DNA from: an uncultured Clostridia bacterium | GTDB taxonomy: Bacteria > Bacillota > Limnochordia > Darwinibacteriales > DTU012 | Assembly: GCA_900019385.1 (NCBI GenBank) | Contig: FIZJ01000011.1 | Coordinates: forward strand, 68,006-132,005 | Reading direction: 5' to 3' | Length of the DNA: 64,000 nt | Shown here: in pieces, positions 11,213 through 19,365 of the stretch | How the letters are laid out: each line of letters opens with the position of its first letter | Position numbering within the stretch: position 1 is the stretch's first letter | Program-made: the position numbers and the translations under genes | Notes under the pieces: generated by a model | The model's input: the letters and a program-made list of their open reading frames with translations, nothing else | Databases searched by the model: none | What the model was told of the DNA's origin: nothing

Positions 11213-11917
11213 GTGGGCGCAAAGGTCAAAGGTTGGCTGATGACAATCACTCTGATCAGCTGTGTGGTGCTGCTGGTGATCCCCCACTACCTGCTGCCGC
11301 GGACCGCCGCTTGGATTATCGGCGGCGCGCTCCGTTCCGAGTTGGGCGGCACGGTGGATGTCCAAATTGGGGCCAATTTCGGCTGGGAACTGGTCTTCGG
11401 CCGGTTTCCAGTGATCGAGATTGCCGGGTCAGACTGGAACCTGGACGGGCTGCCCATAGACAGCTTCCACCTTCAGGGCAGGAATGTCCGGGTTGAGCTG
11501 GTAAGCCTGGTGAAGCACCGGCAGTTCGTCTATCTCAGCGCGGCCGATCTCCAGGTCAGGTTGGCCATCACAGAACAGGGTCTGAACCAATACTTCTGGG
11601 GCCGGAGCGATCCGGAGCAGCGGTTCCGCATCGATTTGGCGAAAGACCAAGCGGTGCTCCACGGTGCCTTTGAACTGTGGCAGACAAAGTGGGACGTGAG
11701 CCTGGCGAGCCAATTCAGCATCCGCAGGCCGGCGGCGATTGTCATCACTCCGGTGGAACTCATGATTTTCGACACAAGGGTTCCAGATATCTTGCTCGAA
11801 CTTATTAATCAGCAATACCAGTTCCAGTTCAACCTGGACCGGCTGCCGATCCCCATCAATCTGGAACGGCTTGAACTGGGCGACGAATACTTGGTGCTGT
11901 ATGGAAGCGGCGCTTAG
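11213..11917 (+). CDS. DUF2993 / LmeA-like lipid-binding envelope protein
   Basis: The product has 234 residues with one N-terminal membrane segment (about residues 8-28), followed by a beta-rich extracytoplasmic domain. The overall pattern, including ITEQGLNQYFW and the terminal LPIPINLERLELGDEYLVLYGSG, matches DUF2993, a family that includes mycobacterial LmeA and has a lipid-binding tubular fold. The start is GTG 11213 after GAGGAG. It heads a group of envelope genes, with DUF5693 18 bases downstream. The substrate is unknown. Confidence 0.7.
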   Translation: MGAKVKGWLMTITLISCVVLLVIPHYLLPRTAAWIIGGALRSELGGTVDVQIGANFGWELVFGRFPVIEIAGSDWNLDGLPIDSFHLQGRNVRVELVSLVKHRQFVYLSAADLQVRLAITEQGLNQYFWGRSDPEQRFRIDLAKDQAVLHGAFELWQTKWDVSLASQFSIRRPAAIVITPVELMIFDTRVPDILLELINQQYQFQFNLDRLPIPINLERLELGDEYLVLYGSGA

Positions 11918-11934
11918 AAGTGGGGCTAAACAGC

Positions 11935-13641
11935 ATGAAGCAGACGTTGGCCGTCGCACTGGCACTGGCGCTGGCGGCCGCCGCGTTAATGGCGGTGGAG
12001 CGGCTGGGATACGAACAGCGGAACAACACGGTGGAAATTGTCGCGGACCTGCAGGGGTTCATGCAGTTTGTCCAGGCGGACTTTCCTCTGGAGGAAATAC
12101 TGGCGGAGTTAAGCAGGCTCGGTATCGAAAGCGTCGGCCTGCGGGAATGGGCTTTGGCCGAAAAAATGGCTTTTGGCTACGCCCAACCGGATCTGCTCCT
12201 GTATAAGCAGGAGGATTGGCCGCAGCTATTGGCGGAACCAGCCGGGCTCAACCCTTGGGAGGTTGACATGGTTGCCGCAGCCGGGATGCGGCCTGTGCCG
12301 TTTCTGGCGCCAAACCGGCTTTTGCCCCTTTCTGTCGGGGAGAAGCTCCTTCACCTGGAACCTCATTTGGTCATTCTCACCGGTGATGTGGTGGTGGGCT
12401 TTCCCGACCGGCTGGATCAAGCCAGGGAGGCCTTGGCGGGAATAGACGCCACCCTTGGCTTGCCGGAATTTCTTGCGCAGCAGGGAACCGGCAGCGTCGC
12501 TTCAGCGGAAAGGGCGGTCCGGGTGCATGGGATTACAGCCAAGGAGATGGCGGTCCTTGCCAAGGATCGTGTTATCTCACGCTACATCCGGGCCGTTCGG
12601 GAAAGAAATATCCGCGTCCTGTATCTGCGGCCTTTTCCCGGAGCAGACGGCTGGGCCCGGACTGTCGGCCTGATTGGGGAACTGATTGCTGAACTCGAAG
12701 CCAACGGGTATCAACTTGGCACTGCCGCCCCGTATGACAAGTGGCGTCCGTCCCGGCTGCATCTTTGGATCATCGGCCTCGGCATTTTGGCTGGAGCCGG
12801 TTTGCTGTGCCAGTATTGGTTCGCCTTTCCGGCAAGGGTTCTTGCAGCGCTGCTGCTGATTGGCGCAGCAGCCGGCGGCGTTCTGGCGGCTGTCCGCCCG
12901 CTGCTGATGCAGCAGGCGTTTGCTTTGATCGCTGCCGTTGTCTTTCCTGTCCTGGCCGTTGCCGGTGTGAGGAAAAGCAGAGGGACAGGCTGGAACTATC
13001 TTTTCTGCACCCTGTGGTCAGGGGCAGGGACTTTGCTGATCATCGGAATTCTGAGCGGGACGCCGTTTTTAATAAAGCTTGCGGAATTCCGGGGCGTCAA
13101 GCTGATGCACATCGCCCCTGTCGGGCTGGTGTTCGCGATGGGGCTTTTGGAAGGGCAGCTGCCGATCCGATCCCGCCGGCAGCTGGGGGATGTGCTGCAG
13201 GGGCTATACCGTGCCAGTGTCCCCGTGAAGTACCTGCTGCTGCTGGCTTTGGCAGCAGTGGTGGGCGCAGTCTATGTTCTGCGGACGGCCAACTTCATTC
13301 TGCCCATACCACAGCTGGAAATCGCTCTGCGGGAAGGATTGGAGCGGGTGCTTGTGGTCCGGCCCCGCTTCAAGGAAATCTTGATCGGGCATCCGGCCTT
13401 GGTGGCGCTGGCAGCTTCCAAAAAGCGGCATCCTCTGCTGATGAGCCTCGCAGTGATTGGGCAGCTGTCGCTGATCAACACCTTCACCCACACTCACACG
13501 CCGCTATTCATCAGTGCACTGCGCACCGTCTACGGATTGATAATTGGATACATCATCGGGATACTGGTGTGGAATGTTTACCAAAAGCTTAGAAGGAGAG
13601 CAGCAGATGATCCTCGTTTCCGGTTATTACGGCTACCATAA
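11935..13641 (+). CDS. DUF5693 family membrane protein
   Basis: This 568-residue protein has an N-terminal signal-anchor (residues 3-20), an extracytoplasmic domain of about 230 residues (starting ERLGYEQRNNTVEIVADLQG), and seven or more hydrophobic segments in the second half. DUF5693 proteins are typically encoded next to csaB in Bacillota, as here, where the stop overlaps csaB by 35 bases. The function is not established. A role in building or modifying a secondary cell-wall polymer is an inference from the neighbourhood. ATG 11935 is preferred over GTG 11920 because the N-terminus then starts MKQTLAVALALAL. Confidence 0.75.
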   Translation: MKQTLAVALALALAAAALMAVERLGYEQRNNTVEIVADLQGFMQFVQADFPLEEILAELSRLGIESVGLREWALAEKMAFGYAQPDLLLYKQEDWPQLLAEPAGLNPWEVDMVAAAGMRPVPFLAPNRLLPLSVGEKLLHLEPHLVILTGDVVVGFPDRLDQAREALAGIDATLGLPEFLAQQGTGSVASAERAVRVHGITAKEMAVLAKDRVISRYIRAVRERNIRVLYLRPFPGADGWARTVGLIGELIAELEANGYQLGTAAPYDKWRPSRLHLWIIGLGILAGAGLLCQYWFAFPARVLAALLLIGAAAGGVLAAVRPLLMQQAFALIAAVVFPVLAVAGVRKSRGTGWNYLFCTLWSGAGTLLIIGILSGTPFLIKLAEFRGVKLMHIAPVGLVFAMGLLEGQLPIRSRRQLGDVLQGLYRASVPVKYLLLLALAAVVGAVYVLRTANFILPIPQLEIALREGLERVLVVRPRFKEILIGHPALVALAASKKRHPLLMSLAVIGQLSLINTFTHTHTPLFISALRTVYGLIIGYIIGILVWNVYQKLRRRAADDPRFRLLRLP

Positions 13642-14668
13642 CAGCGGCGATGAGGCTATCCTGGCCGCTTTGTGCCGGGACTTGGCCGCTTTGGGTGTCC
13701 CGGGCCGGGAGATCACTGTTATCTCCGGCAATCCTGCCCACACCGTGAAGACCCACCAAGTGTCCGCCGTTTACCGCTATAACCCACTGGCAGTGATCGA
13801 TGCCATGGGCAACAGCCGTGTCTTGATCAGCGGCGGCGGATCTCTGCTGCAGGATGCCACCAGTTGGCGCACCATCCCTTATTACCTCGCCGTGATTCAA
13901 GCAGCGCTGGCTTTTGGGCTGAAAGTGATGGTCTACGGACAGGGCATCGGCCCTGTGAAAAACCGCCTTTACCAGCGGTGGATCGCCGAGGTCCTCAACC
14001 GGGCCGATGTGATTACTCTGCGCGATTCCGGCAGCGCCGAGCTTCTGCAGGGCTGGGGGGTCGACGCTGGGCGCCTGACAGTCGCCGCAGATCCAGTTTT
14101 CGGCTTGGATTTGGAACCCGATCATCCAGTTCTGGAGCCCGTCCCAGGGATCACCGTCAACCTGAGGCCTTACAGCCATTGGGAACGGGACTATCCCCAG
14201 TGGATCAGCCTGATCAGAAGTTGGTTGGCCGATTTTCAGCTCCCAGTGGCCTTTGCCGCTTTGGGCCCGGGCGATCTGAAGATTGGGCTGGCTTTGAAAC
14301 GGGCTGTGCCGCAGTTGGAGGTGTCCGCTGCCGAGGATTGGCGCCATGCTTTTCGGTTGATGGGGCAGAGGGAAATATGTGTCTCGATGCGTCTGCACGG
14401 CCTTATTTTCGCCGCCCGCGGCGGCAGCGTCCCGGTGGGAATCAGCTCTGATCCGAAGGTGACGGCGCTTTGCTCGCTGTTGAACTTACCAGCGTGCCAG
14501 CCGAAGCCGGATGTGCGGTTGACCGACACCGTCCGAAGCCTGCTTGCCGCCCAGACATCCCGCCGCGGGCAGTTGGCCCGGGATGTGGAGGCACTTCGTG
14601 TCAAGAGCGGACAAAACCGCAGTGCCCTGGCGTCGGTACTGCAGTCACTGGAGCCCACCAAGCCTTAG
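13607..14668 (+). CDS. csaB: Polysaccharide pyruvyl transferase CsaB
   Basis: This 353-residue protein belongs to the family that adds ketal-pyruvate to cell-wall polymers. Pyruvylated polymers anchor SLH-domain proteins, and in diderm Firmicutes they tether the outer membrane. Characteristic segments are GYYGYHNSGDEAILAAL at the N-terminus, LISGGGSLLQDATSWRTIPYYL near 75-96, YGQGIGPV near 115, and SMRLHGLIFAARGG near 262. ATG 13607 is preceded by AGAAGGAG. The wecG/tagA gene follows 33 bases downstream, as in many Bacillota. Confidence 0.92.
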   Translation: MILVSGYYGYHNSGDEAILAALCRDLAALGVPGREITVISGNPAHTVKTHQVSAVYRYNPLAVIDAMGNSRVLISGGGSLLQDATSWRTIPYYLAVIQAALAFGLKVMVYGQGIGPVKNRLYQRWIAEVLNRADVITLRDSGSAELLQGWGVDAGRLTVAADPVFGLDLEPDHPVLEPVPGITVNLRPYSHWERDYPQWISLIRSWLADFQLPVAFAALGPGDLKIGLALKRAVPQLEVSAAEDWRHAFRLMGQREICVSMRLHGLIFAARGGSVPVGISSDPKVTALCSLLNLPACQPKPDVRLTDTVRSLLAAQTSRRGQLARDVEALRVKSGQNRSALASVLQSLEPTKP

Positions 14669-14701
14669 CCTTTCAGCTGCCGTTCGCAATGGAGGAAGAA
14701 T

Positions 14702-15439
14702 ATGAAAAGCAATATTTTGGGAGTAAAAATCGACAGAGTCACCATGAAGGAAGCCGTAGAGAGGATTGCAGAGATGATCCGGCAGCCCAAGCCCCATCTG
14801 GTGGTCACCGCCAACTCAGAGATGGTGATGATCGCCAACCGGGATCCGCTGCTGTACGAAATCATTGAACGGGCGGACTTGGTGGTGCCGGACAGTATCG
14901 GCGTAATCTGGGCAAGCAGGATTCTCAAGCAGCCATTGTCGGAACGTGTGCCTGGTATTGAGCTGATGCAGGCCCTGCTGGCGGAGAGCGCGGCCCGCGG
15001 CTGGCGTGTTTTCCTCCTGGGCGCGGATCCGGGCATAGCTGAACAAGCCGCCCGGGTGATTGCCGCGCAATATAAAGGCATAAACATAGTCGGGACACAT
15101 CATGGATTCTTCACCCAAGCGGAACTGCAAAGCGTGTTGGATAAAATCAAAGCGTCCCGGCCGGACATTCTGTTCATCGCTTTGGGTGTCCCCAAGCAGG
15201 AGAAGTTTGCCGCGGCGCACCTGGCCAATCTCGGGGTACCGGTGGCTTTGGGTGTCGGTGGAAGTTTCCAGGTTCTGGCGGGCAAGGTGAAAAGGGCGCC
15301 GTACTGGATGCGCCGGATGGGCTTGGAGTGGTTGTACCGGATTGTCAGGCAGCCGGCGCGGATCGGCCGGGCGGCGGTGCTGCCTCAGTTTGTTGTGTGG
15401 GTGCTCTTGGAAAGGTTTATGTCAGGAGGGAAGACATAA
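14702..15439 (+). CDS. tagA: WecG/TagA/CpsF family glycosyltransferase
   Basis: The 245-residue protein transfers an N-acetylmannosamine-type sugar onto a lipid-linked intermediate, the committed step of linkage-unit synthesis for wall polymers. Family motifs are TANSEMVMIANRD near 36, DLVVPDSIGVIWASR near 58, LFIALGVPKQEKFAA near 156 and LGVGGSFQVLAGKVKRAPYW near 181. It follows csaB and ends exactly where the yitT-family gene begins. Whether the product is teichoic-acid-like or an SCWP linkage cannot be told from sequence. Confidence 0.92.
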   Translation: MKSNILGVKIDRVTMKEAVERIAEMIRQPKPHLVVTANSEMVMIANRDPLLYEIIERADLVVPDSIGVIWASRILKQPLSERVPGIELMQALLAESAARGWRVFLLGADPGIAEQAARVIAAQYKGINIVGTHHGFFTQAELQSVLDKIKASRPDILFIALGVPKQEKFAAAHLANLGVPVALGVGGSFQVLAGKVKRAPYWMRRMGLEWLYRIVRQPARIGRAAVLPQFVVWVLLERFMSGGKT

Positions 15440-16282
15440 ATGCGGAAAATAGGCCGGGTGGTCCGGGAGTATCTCGGGGTACTGATTGGTGTGGCTGTCA
15501 CTGCCTTTGGACTGACATGGTTTTTGATTCCCGGCCGCATTGCCGCGGGAGGTGTCAGCGGGCTGGCCACTGTCGGCTATCATTTGTTTGATCTGCCGGT
15601 GGGGCTGACCATGCTCGTTTTGAACATACCTCTTTTTGCCGCCAGCATTACTGTACTGGGAGCGGTGTACGGCGCCAAAACCTTTATCGGCACCATTGTC
15701 CTGTCTGTGCTGGTTGATGTGTTTCAGCGGTGGGCTGTGCCTTTGACTTCCGATCCCCTGCTGACGGCGGTCTACGGTGGTGTGATTACCGGTATTGGCT
15801 TGGGAATCACATTCCGCTCCGGCGGCAGCACCGGGGGCACAGACATGGCGGCCCAACTGGTGGCTCATTTTCTGCCCACCACCGTGGGCAGGGCGCTTCT
15901 GTTTGTAGATGGTTTCGTCATTCTGATGGCGGGCTTCGCGTTTGGCCCTGAACTGGCCTTGTATGCCCTGTTGGCCGTATTTATCTCCACGAAGACGGTG
16001 GACCTGGTCCAAGAAGGGCAGAGCTATGCCAAAGCGGCATTCATCATCTCCGATCATTCCGACAAAGTGGGAGAGCTGATCCTAAGCCAATTGGAGCGGG
16101 GTGCCACCGCGTTGGCGGGCAAGGGCGTTTATACCGGCACTGAGCGGGAGGTTCTGTTTGTCATTGTATCCCGTTCGGAAATCCGAACCCTGTGCCGTCT
16201 GGTGAGCGAGATCGACCCCAAAGCGTTTGTCGTGATCAGTGATGTCCACGAAGTCTTGGGTGAAGGCTTCAAGAAATTGTAA
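15440..16282 (+). CDS. YitT family membrane protein (DUF2179)
   Basis: This 280-residue protein has about five to six membrane helices in the first 190 residues, including GLTWFLIPGRIAAGGVSGLA near 25 and the conserved FRSGGSTGGTDMAAQL near 122. A cytoplasmic DUF2179 domain (about 195-280) contains ERGATALAGKGVYTGTEREVLF, which follows the family pattern. The transported substrate of YitT proteins is not known. The gene abuts tagA and is followed by a new promoter at 16313. Confidence 0.9.
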   Translation: MRKIGRVVREYLGVLIGVAVTAFGLTWFLIPGRIAAGGVSGLATVGYHLFDLPVGLTMLVLNIPLFAASITVLGAVYGAKTFIGTIVLSVLVDVFQRWAVPLTSDPLLTAVYGGVITGIGLGITFRSGGSTGGTDMAAQLVAHFLPTTVGRALLFVDGFVILMAGFAFGPELALYALLAVFISTKTVDLVQEGQSYAKAAFIISDHSDKVGELILSQLERGATALAGKGVYTGTEREVLFVIVSRSEIRTLCRLVSEIDPKAFVVISDVHEVLGEGFKKL

Positions 16283-16312
16283 CCGCTGCGAGCTATTGCC
16301 AGCCTGGAATCC

Positions 16313-16341
16313 TTGTGTCACTGGGATGATTGTTCTATAAT
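16313..16341 (+). promoter_or_regulatory. Promoter of the FtsX-like/M23 fusion gene
   Basis: TTGTGT (16313-16318), 17 bases, then a consensus TATAAT (16336-16341). The expected transcription start is near 16348, so the palindrome at 16361-16376 falls just inside the transcript, a typical repressor position. Confidence 0.7.
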
Positions 16342-16360
16342 GGGTATGTCCTTTTCCGTA

Positions 16361-16376
16361 ACTAACATAAGTTAGT
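16361..16376 (+). promoter_or_regulatory. Palindromic operator candidate, copy 1
   Basis: ACTAACATAAGTTAGT is an inverted repeat with ACTAAC and GTTAGT arms around ATAA. Its exact reverse complement is found at 34946-34961 ahead of the outer-membrane protein gene. It lies about 13-28 bases after the predicted transcription start and about 7 bases before the ribosome-binding site. The cognate regulator is unknown. Confidence 0.55.
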
Positions 16377-16391
16377 GAAAGGAGTTAGATT

Positions 16392-18008
16392 ATGAACCTC
16401 AAAAAGGACATTCCAGTGTTGGTATTCCTTATTCTGATCATGGCCACTGCCGCCGCGGCGGCTTTCATATTGAACGTGATCACCGGGAAAATGCTTGAAC
16501 AAAGTATGATCCGGGCCTTTGCCGAGCCTGGCCGATCCGCCGGCGGTATAGCCCGGCAGATCGAAGGGCTTGACGGTGTGATCAGAACTGAAACTATCGA
16601 GCAGGATCAGGCGGCAGCCGAATTCGAAGCCGCCTTGGGATATCCCTGGCCGGGAGCAGATCCGCTGCCCGGCTATGCGGACGTGATTGTGGAACCGGGA
16701 CAGGCGGCAGCGGTCTTGGAACACATGGAGAAGATCTCGGGAATCGAGTATGCCGCTTATCATCGGGACAGGATGGAACAGCTTGCGGATCTTGTCGAGA
16801 ACTTGCGCCTGGTTCAGAGCCTGCTGCTGCTGTTGGGTGCAGGCGCGGCTGTTGGATTGGCCTGGAGGGCGGCTGCTTACTGGAAGCGGTTCCGCCTCGG
16901 CCGAGCCCGGCTTGTTATGGCTGTGATCCTGTCCACAGTGTTGATCATGTCCCAAGCCGCAGCGGCCCAGTCCCCCACCGAACTTAGACAGGCCTATCGG
17001 GAAGCGGAAAATGCCCTTGCCGAACTGCAAAAAGAATACACTCAGCTGGAAAAAGAGGCCGGCGGCCTGGAGGCAGAGATTGCGGCGGAAGAAGAAAACC
17101 ACGCCGGCAAGCTGTCTGAGCAAAAGCAGGTTGAAGCGGCCTTGATACAATCTGATGACGAGATCGACCGGCTGCAGCAGCGGATCGCCCGCATCCAGCA
17201 GGAGAACCGCGAGCAGTCGCGGCACTCTGGACATGCCTTGACACGGCTGCAGGAAGCAGCCAGACTGGCGGCTCAAGGAATGGTGCAGCATGACGCCGAA
17301 GCCGCCTTGTTTCTGGATTATTTGGTTCTTGCCAGCGGAAAAGCATACGCGGCCGCCGATGCCGGTTTGAGAAATCGTCAGATCCAGGAACAGGAACTGG
17401 CGCGGCAGCTCAAAGCGGTGGAACAGGAGCGGGAACAGCTGAGGGGGCAGCTTGCACAGCTGAAACAGGAAGCGGGGCAGATCGCCAAGGCTCTGGCGGA
17501 CCAAAAAGAAAAGCTCACCCAGGTGCGACAGAAACTCTCCGCCGTACAGCGAATGATTTATACACAGGAAAGCAGAGTCTGGCGTGGAAAAAGGGAGCTC
17601 AGGCAAAAACTCGGCTTCACTGATTTTGTCTGGCCGCTGGCGGTGAAAGGTGTGGTCTCCTCCGACTACGGCCTGCGGTTCCATCCCATCTTCAATGAAG
17701 AACGCTTTCACACAGGTGTGGATCTGGCCTGTGAATCTGGTGTTCCCATCAAGGCTGCGGCGGACGGCACCGTTGTTCTCAGCGAGGATCATGGGGGATA
17801 CGGCCTGGCAGTGATCATTGATCACGGTGGAGGTGTAAGCACACTGTACGGCCATGCTTCCCGACTGCTGGTCCAGGCCGGAGATCGAGTCAAGGCCGGT
17901 GAAACCATTGCCCTTGTCGGTTCAACCGGTTTGAGCACAGGCCCCCATTTGCATTTTGAAGTCCGGCAGGATCAACAGCATGTCGATCCTTGGATTTGGT
18001 TGAGTTAA
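16392..18008 (+). CDS. FtsX-like extracellular domain fused to EnvC-like M23 murein hydrolase (activator)
   Basis: The 538 residues have three parts. Residues 1-170 resemble the first half of FtsX: a TM helix (8-28), an extracytoplasmic domain with ISGIEYAAYHRDRMEQLADL near its end, and a second TM helix (about 138-155). Residues 175-195 form a third hydrophobic segment (LVMAVILSTVLIMSQAAAAQ) like the signal peptide of a free EnvC-type protein. Residues 197-405 are a long coiled coil. The C-terminus is an M23 domain with HTGVDLACE, STLYGHAS and GPHLHFEV, so the zinc ligands look intact. Normal genomes have ftsE-ftsX-envC here, and no ftsE is visible. The ctpA and minJ-like neighbours support a divisome role. 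AAAGGAG precedes ATG 16392. Confidence 0.8.
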   Translation: MNLKKDIPVLVFLILIMATAAAAAFILNVITGKMLEQSMIRAFAEPGRSAGGIARQIEGLDGVIRTETIEQDQAAAEFEAALGYPWPGADPLPGYADVIVEPGQAAAVLEHMEKISGIEYAAYHRDRMEQLADLVENLRLVQSLLLLLGAGAAVGLAWRAAAYWKRFRLGRARLVMAVILSTVLIMSQAAAAQSPTELRQAYREAENALAELQKEYTQLEKEAGGLEAEIAAEEENHAGKLSEQKQVEAALIQSDDEIDRLQQRIARIQQENREQSRHSGHALTRLQEAARLAAQGMVQHDAEAALFLDYLVLASGKAYAAADAGLRNRQIQEQELARQLKAVEQEREQLRGQLAQLKQEAGQIAKALADQKEKLTQVRQKLSAVQRMIYTQESRVWRGKRELRQKLGFTDFVWPLAVKGVVSSDYGLRFHPIFNEERFHTGVDLACESGVPIKAAADGTVVLSEDHGGYGLAVIIDHGGGVSTLYGHASRLLVQAGDRVKAGETIALVGSTGLSTGPHLHFEVRQDQQHVDPWIWLS

Positions 18009-18118
18009 CTGATCATGGTTGCAGGACTTTGGCTTTCGAATGAGAAATGATTAGAAAGCAGCACTGTAATATTGGCTGCAGCTGACTGAATATAATTGGT
18101 GGTAAAGGCGGTGGTCCG

Positions 18119-19318
18119 ATGAAACGCCGAATCGCAATCCTGGGCGCAGCCACGATACTTCTGGTTGCGGCATTGATATATGGATCAGTCCTGTTCACTG
18201 TTGGCGGTGAACAGACAGCAAGAGCCGGAGACTTGGAAAACTTGCTGGAAGTGGTGGCCTTGGTCCGGTCGCGCTTCTACAGGCAGGTTGAGGTGGCGGA
18301 TCTTCTCGACGCCTATGCCCGCACCGGGAGTATTCAAGGTATGCTGGCGGAAGCGCTGGAAGACCCTTACACACGGCTGATGGATCAGCATGCCTATGAG
18401 AGCCTGATGAGCGACACCAGTGGGGTGTTCGGCGGAATCGGCATCGTGATCGGGATTCGCGACAGCGAACTCACCATTATTTCTCCTATCAAAGGCACGC
18501 CCGGCGAGCGGGCCGGACTGCGGGGAAATGACAAGATTATCAGGATCGGCGAGCGAAGCACCGAATTCATGACCACTGACGAAGCCGCCAGCCTGATGCG
18601 GGGTGAGCCGGGCACGGAAGTGACCATCACCATCCGCCGGGACGACGAAGAGTTCGATGTCACCATTATCCGGGATATCATTAACGTGATGTCCATCGAA
18701 GAAGTAGAAATGATTGGGCAGGGCATCGGCTATATCCGCCTGACCAGTTTTTCCGACCGGACGTATCATGAACTGGTGTCGGCCTTGAATCAGCTGGAAG
18801 CCGAGGGTATGGAAGGACTGATTCTCGATCTGCGCTTCAACCCAGGCGGCACTCTGGGCGCGGCGATCCAGGTGGCTGACGAGTTCATCGCCAGCGGGCC
18901 CATCGTTTACCTTCAGAACCGCAACGGCGACCGAGTCAGCTGGGATGCGTTGGAAGAAGGGACCAGAAAACCGATTCCCATGGTGATCCTGGTCAACGGC
19001 TCGAGTGCCAGCGCTTCCGAGATTGTCGCCGGGGCTCTCAGGGATCACGGCCTCGCTGTGCTGGTAGGGACGCAGACATTCGGTAAAGGCCTGGTTCAGA
19101 CTGTGGTGCCGCTCCGCGACGGAGGAGCCCTCAGCCTTACCGAGCAAGTCTACCTCACTGCCGGAGGGCATGACATCAACCGTTCCGGGATTGAACCTGA
19201 TTATGTGCTGGAAATCAGTGACGAAGAGCTGGAAGCCATCTTCTTGGGCGAGGCCGACGTGGATCGGCAGTTGGAGATGGCAGTGGAAATCATTACCGCT
19301 CAGATTAAAGGAGAATAA
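18119..19318 (+). CDS. ctpA: S41 family C-terminal processing protease (CtpA/CtpB)
   Basis: This 399-residue secreted serine protease has an N-terminal signal-anchor (residues 5-24), a PDZ domain (about 95-180, with GGIGIVIGI and GTPGERAGLRGNDKI), and the S41 catalytic domain. The Ser-Lys dyad is visible as NGSSASASEIVAGAL near 296 and GTQTFGKGLVQT near 320. In Bacillota the homolog often follows ftsEX and an EnvC-like gene, as here. Substrates may include its PDZ neighbour or the fused hydrolase, but that is inference. A TATAAT-like -10 sits at 18091-18096. Confidence 0.95.
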   Translation: MKRRIAILGAATILLVAALIYGSVLFTVGGEQTARAGDLENLLEVVALVRSRFYRQVEVADLLDAYARTGSIQGMLAEALEDPYTRLMDQHAYESLMSDTSGVFGGIGIVIGIRDSELTIISPIKGTPGERAGLRGNDKIIRIGERSTEFMTTDEAASLMRGEPGTEVTITIRRDDEEFDVTIIRDIINVMSIEEVEMIGQGIGYIRLTSFSDRTYHELVSALNQLEAEGMEGLILDLRFNPGGTLGAAIQVADEFIASGPIVYLQNRNGDRVSWDALEEGTRKPIPMVILVNGSSASASEIVAGALRDHGLAVLVGTQTFGKGLVQTVVPLRDGGALSLTEQVYLTAGGHDINRSGIEPDYVLEISDEELEAIFLGEADVDRQLEMAVEIITAQIKGE

Positions 19319-19323
19319 ACGCG

Positions 19324-19346
19324 AACCCCGGCCTCCGGGGTTTTTT
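19324..19346 (+). terminator. Terminator after the S41 protease gene
   Basis: AACCCCGG / CCGGGGTT stem with a CCT loop followed by six T. The MinJ-like gene begins only 20 bases later, so some read-through is likely. Confidence 0.8.
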
Positions 19347-19365
19347 ATAGATGGAGGTTGGATAG

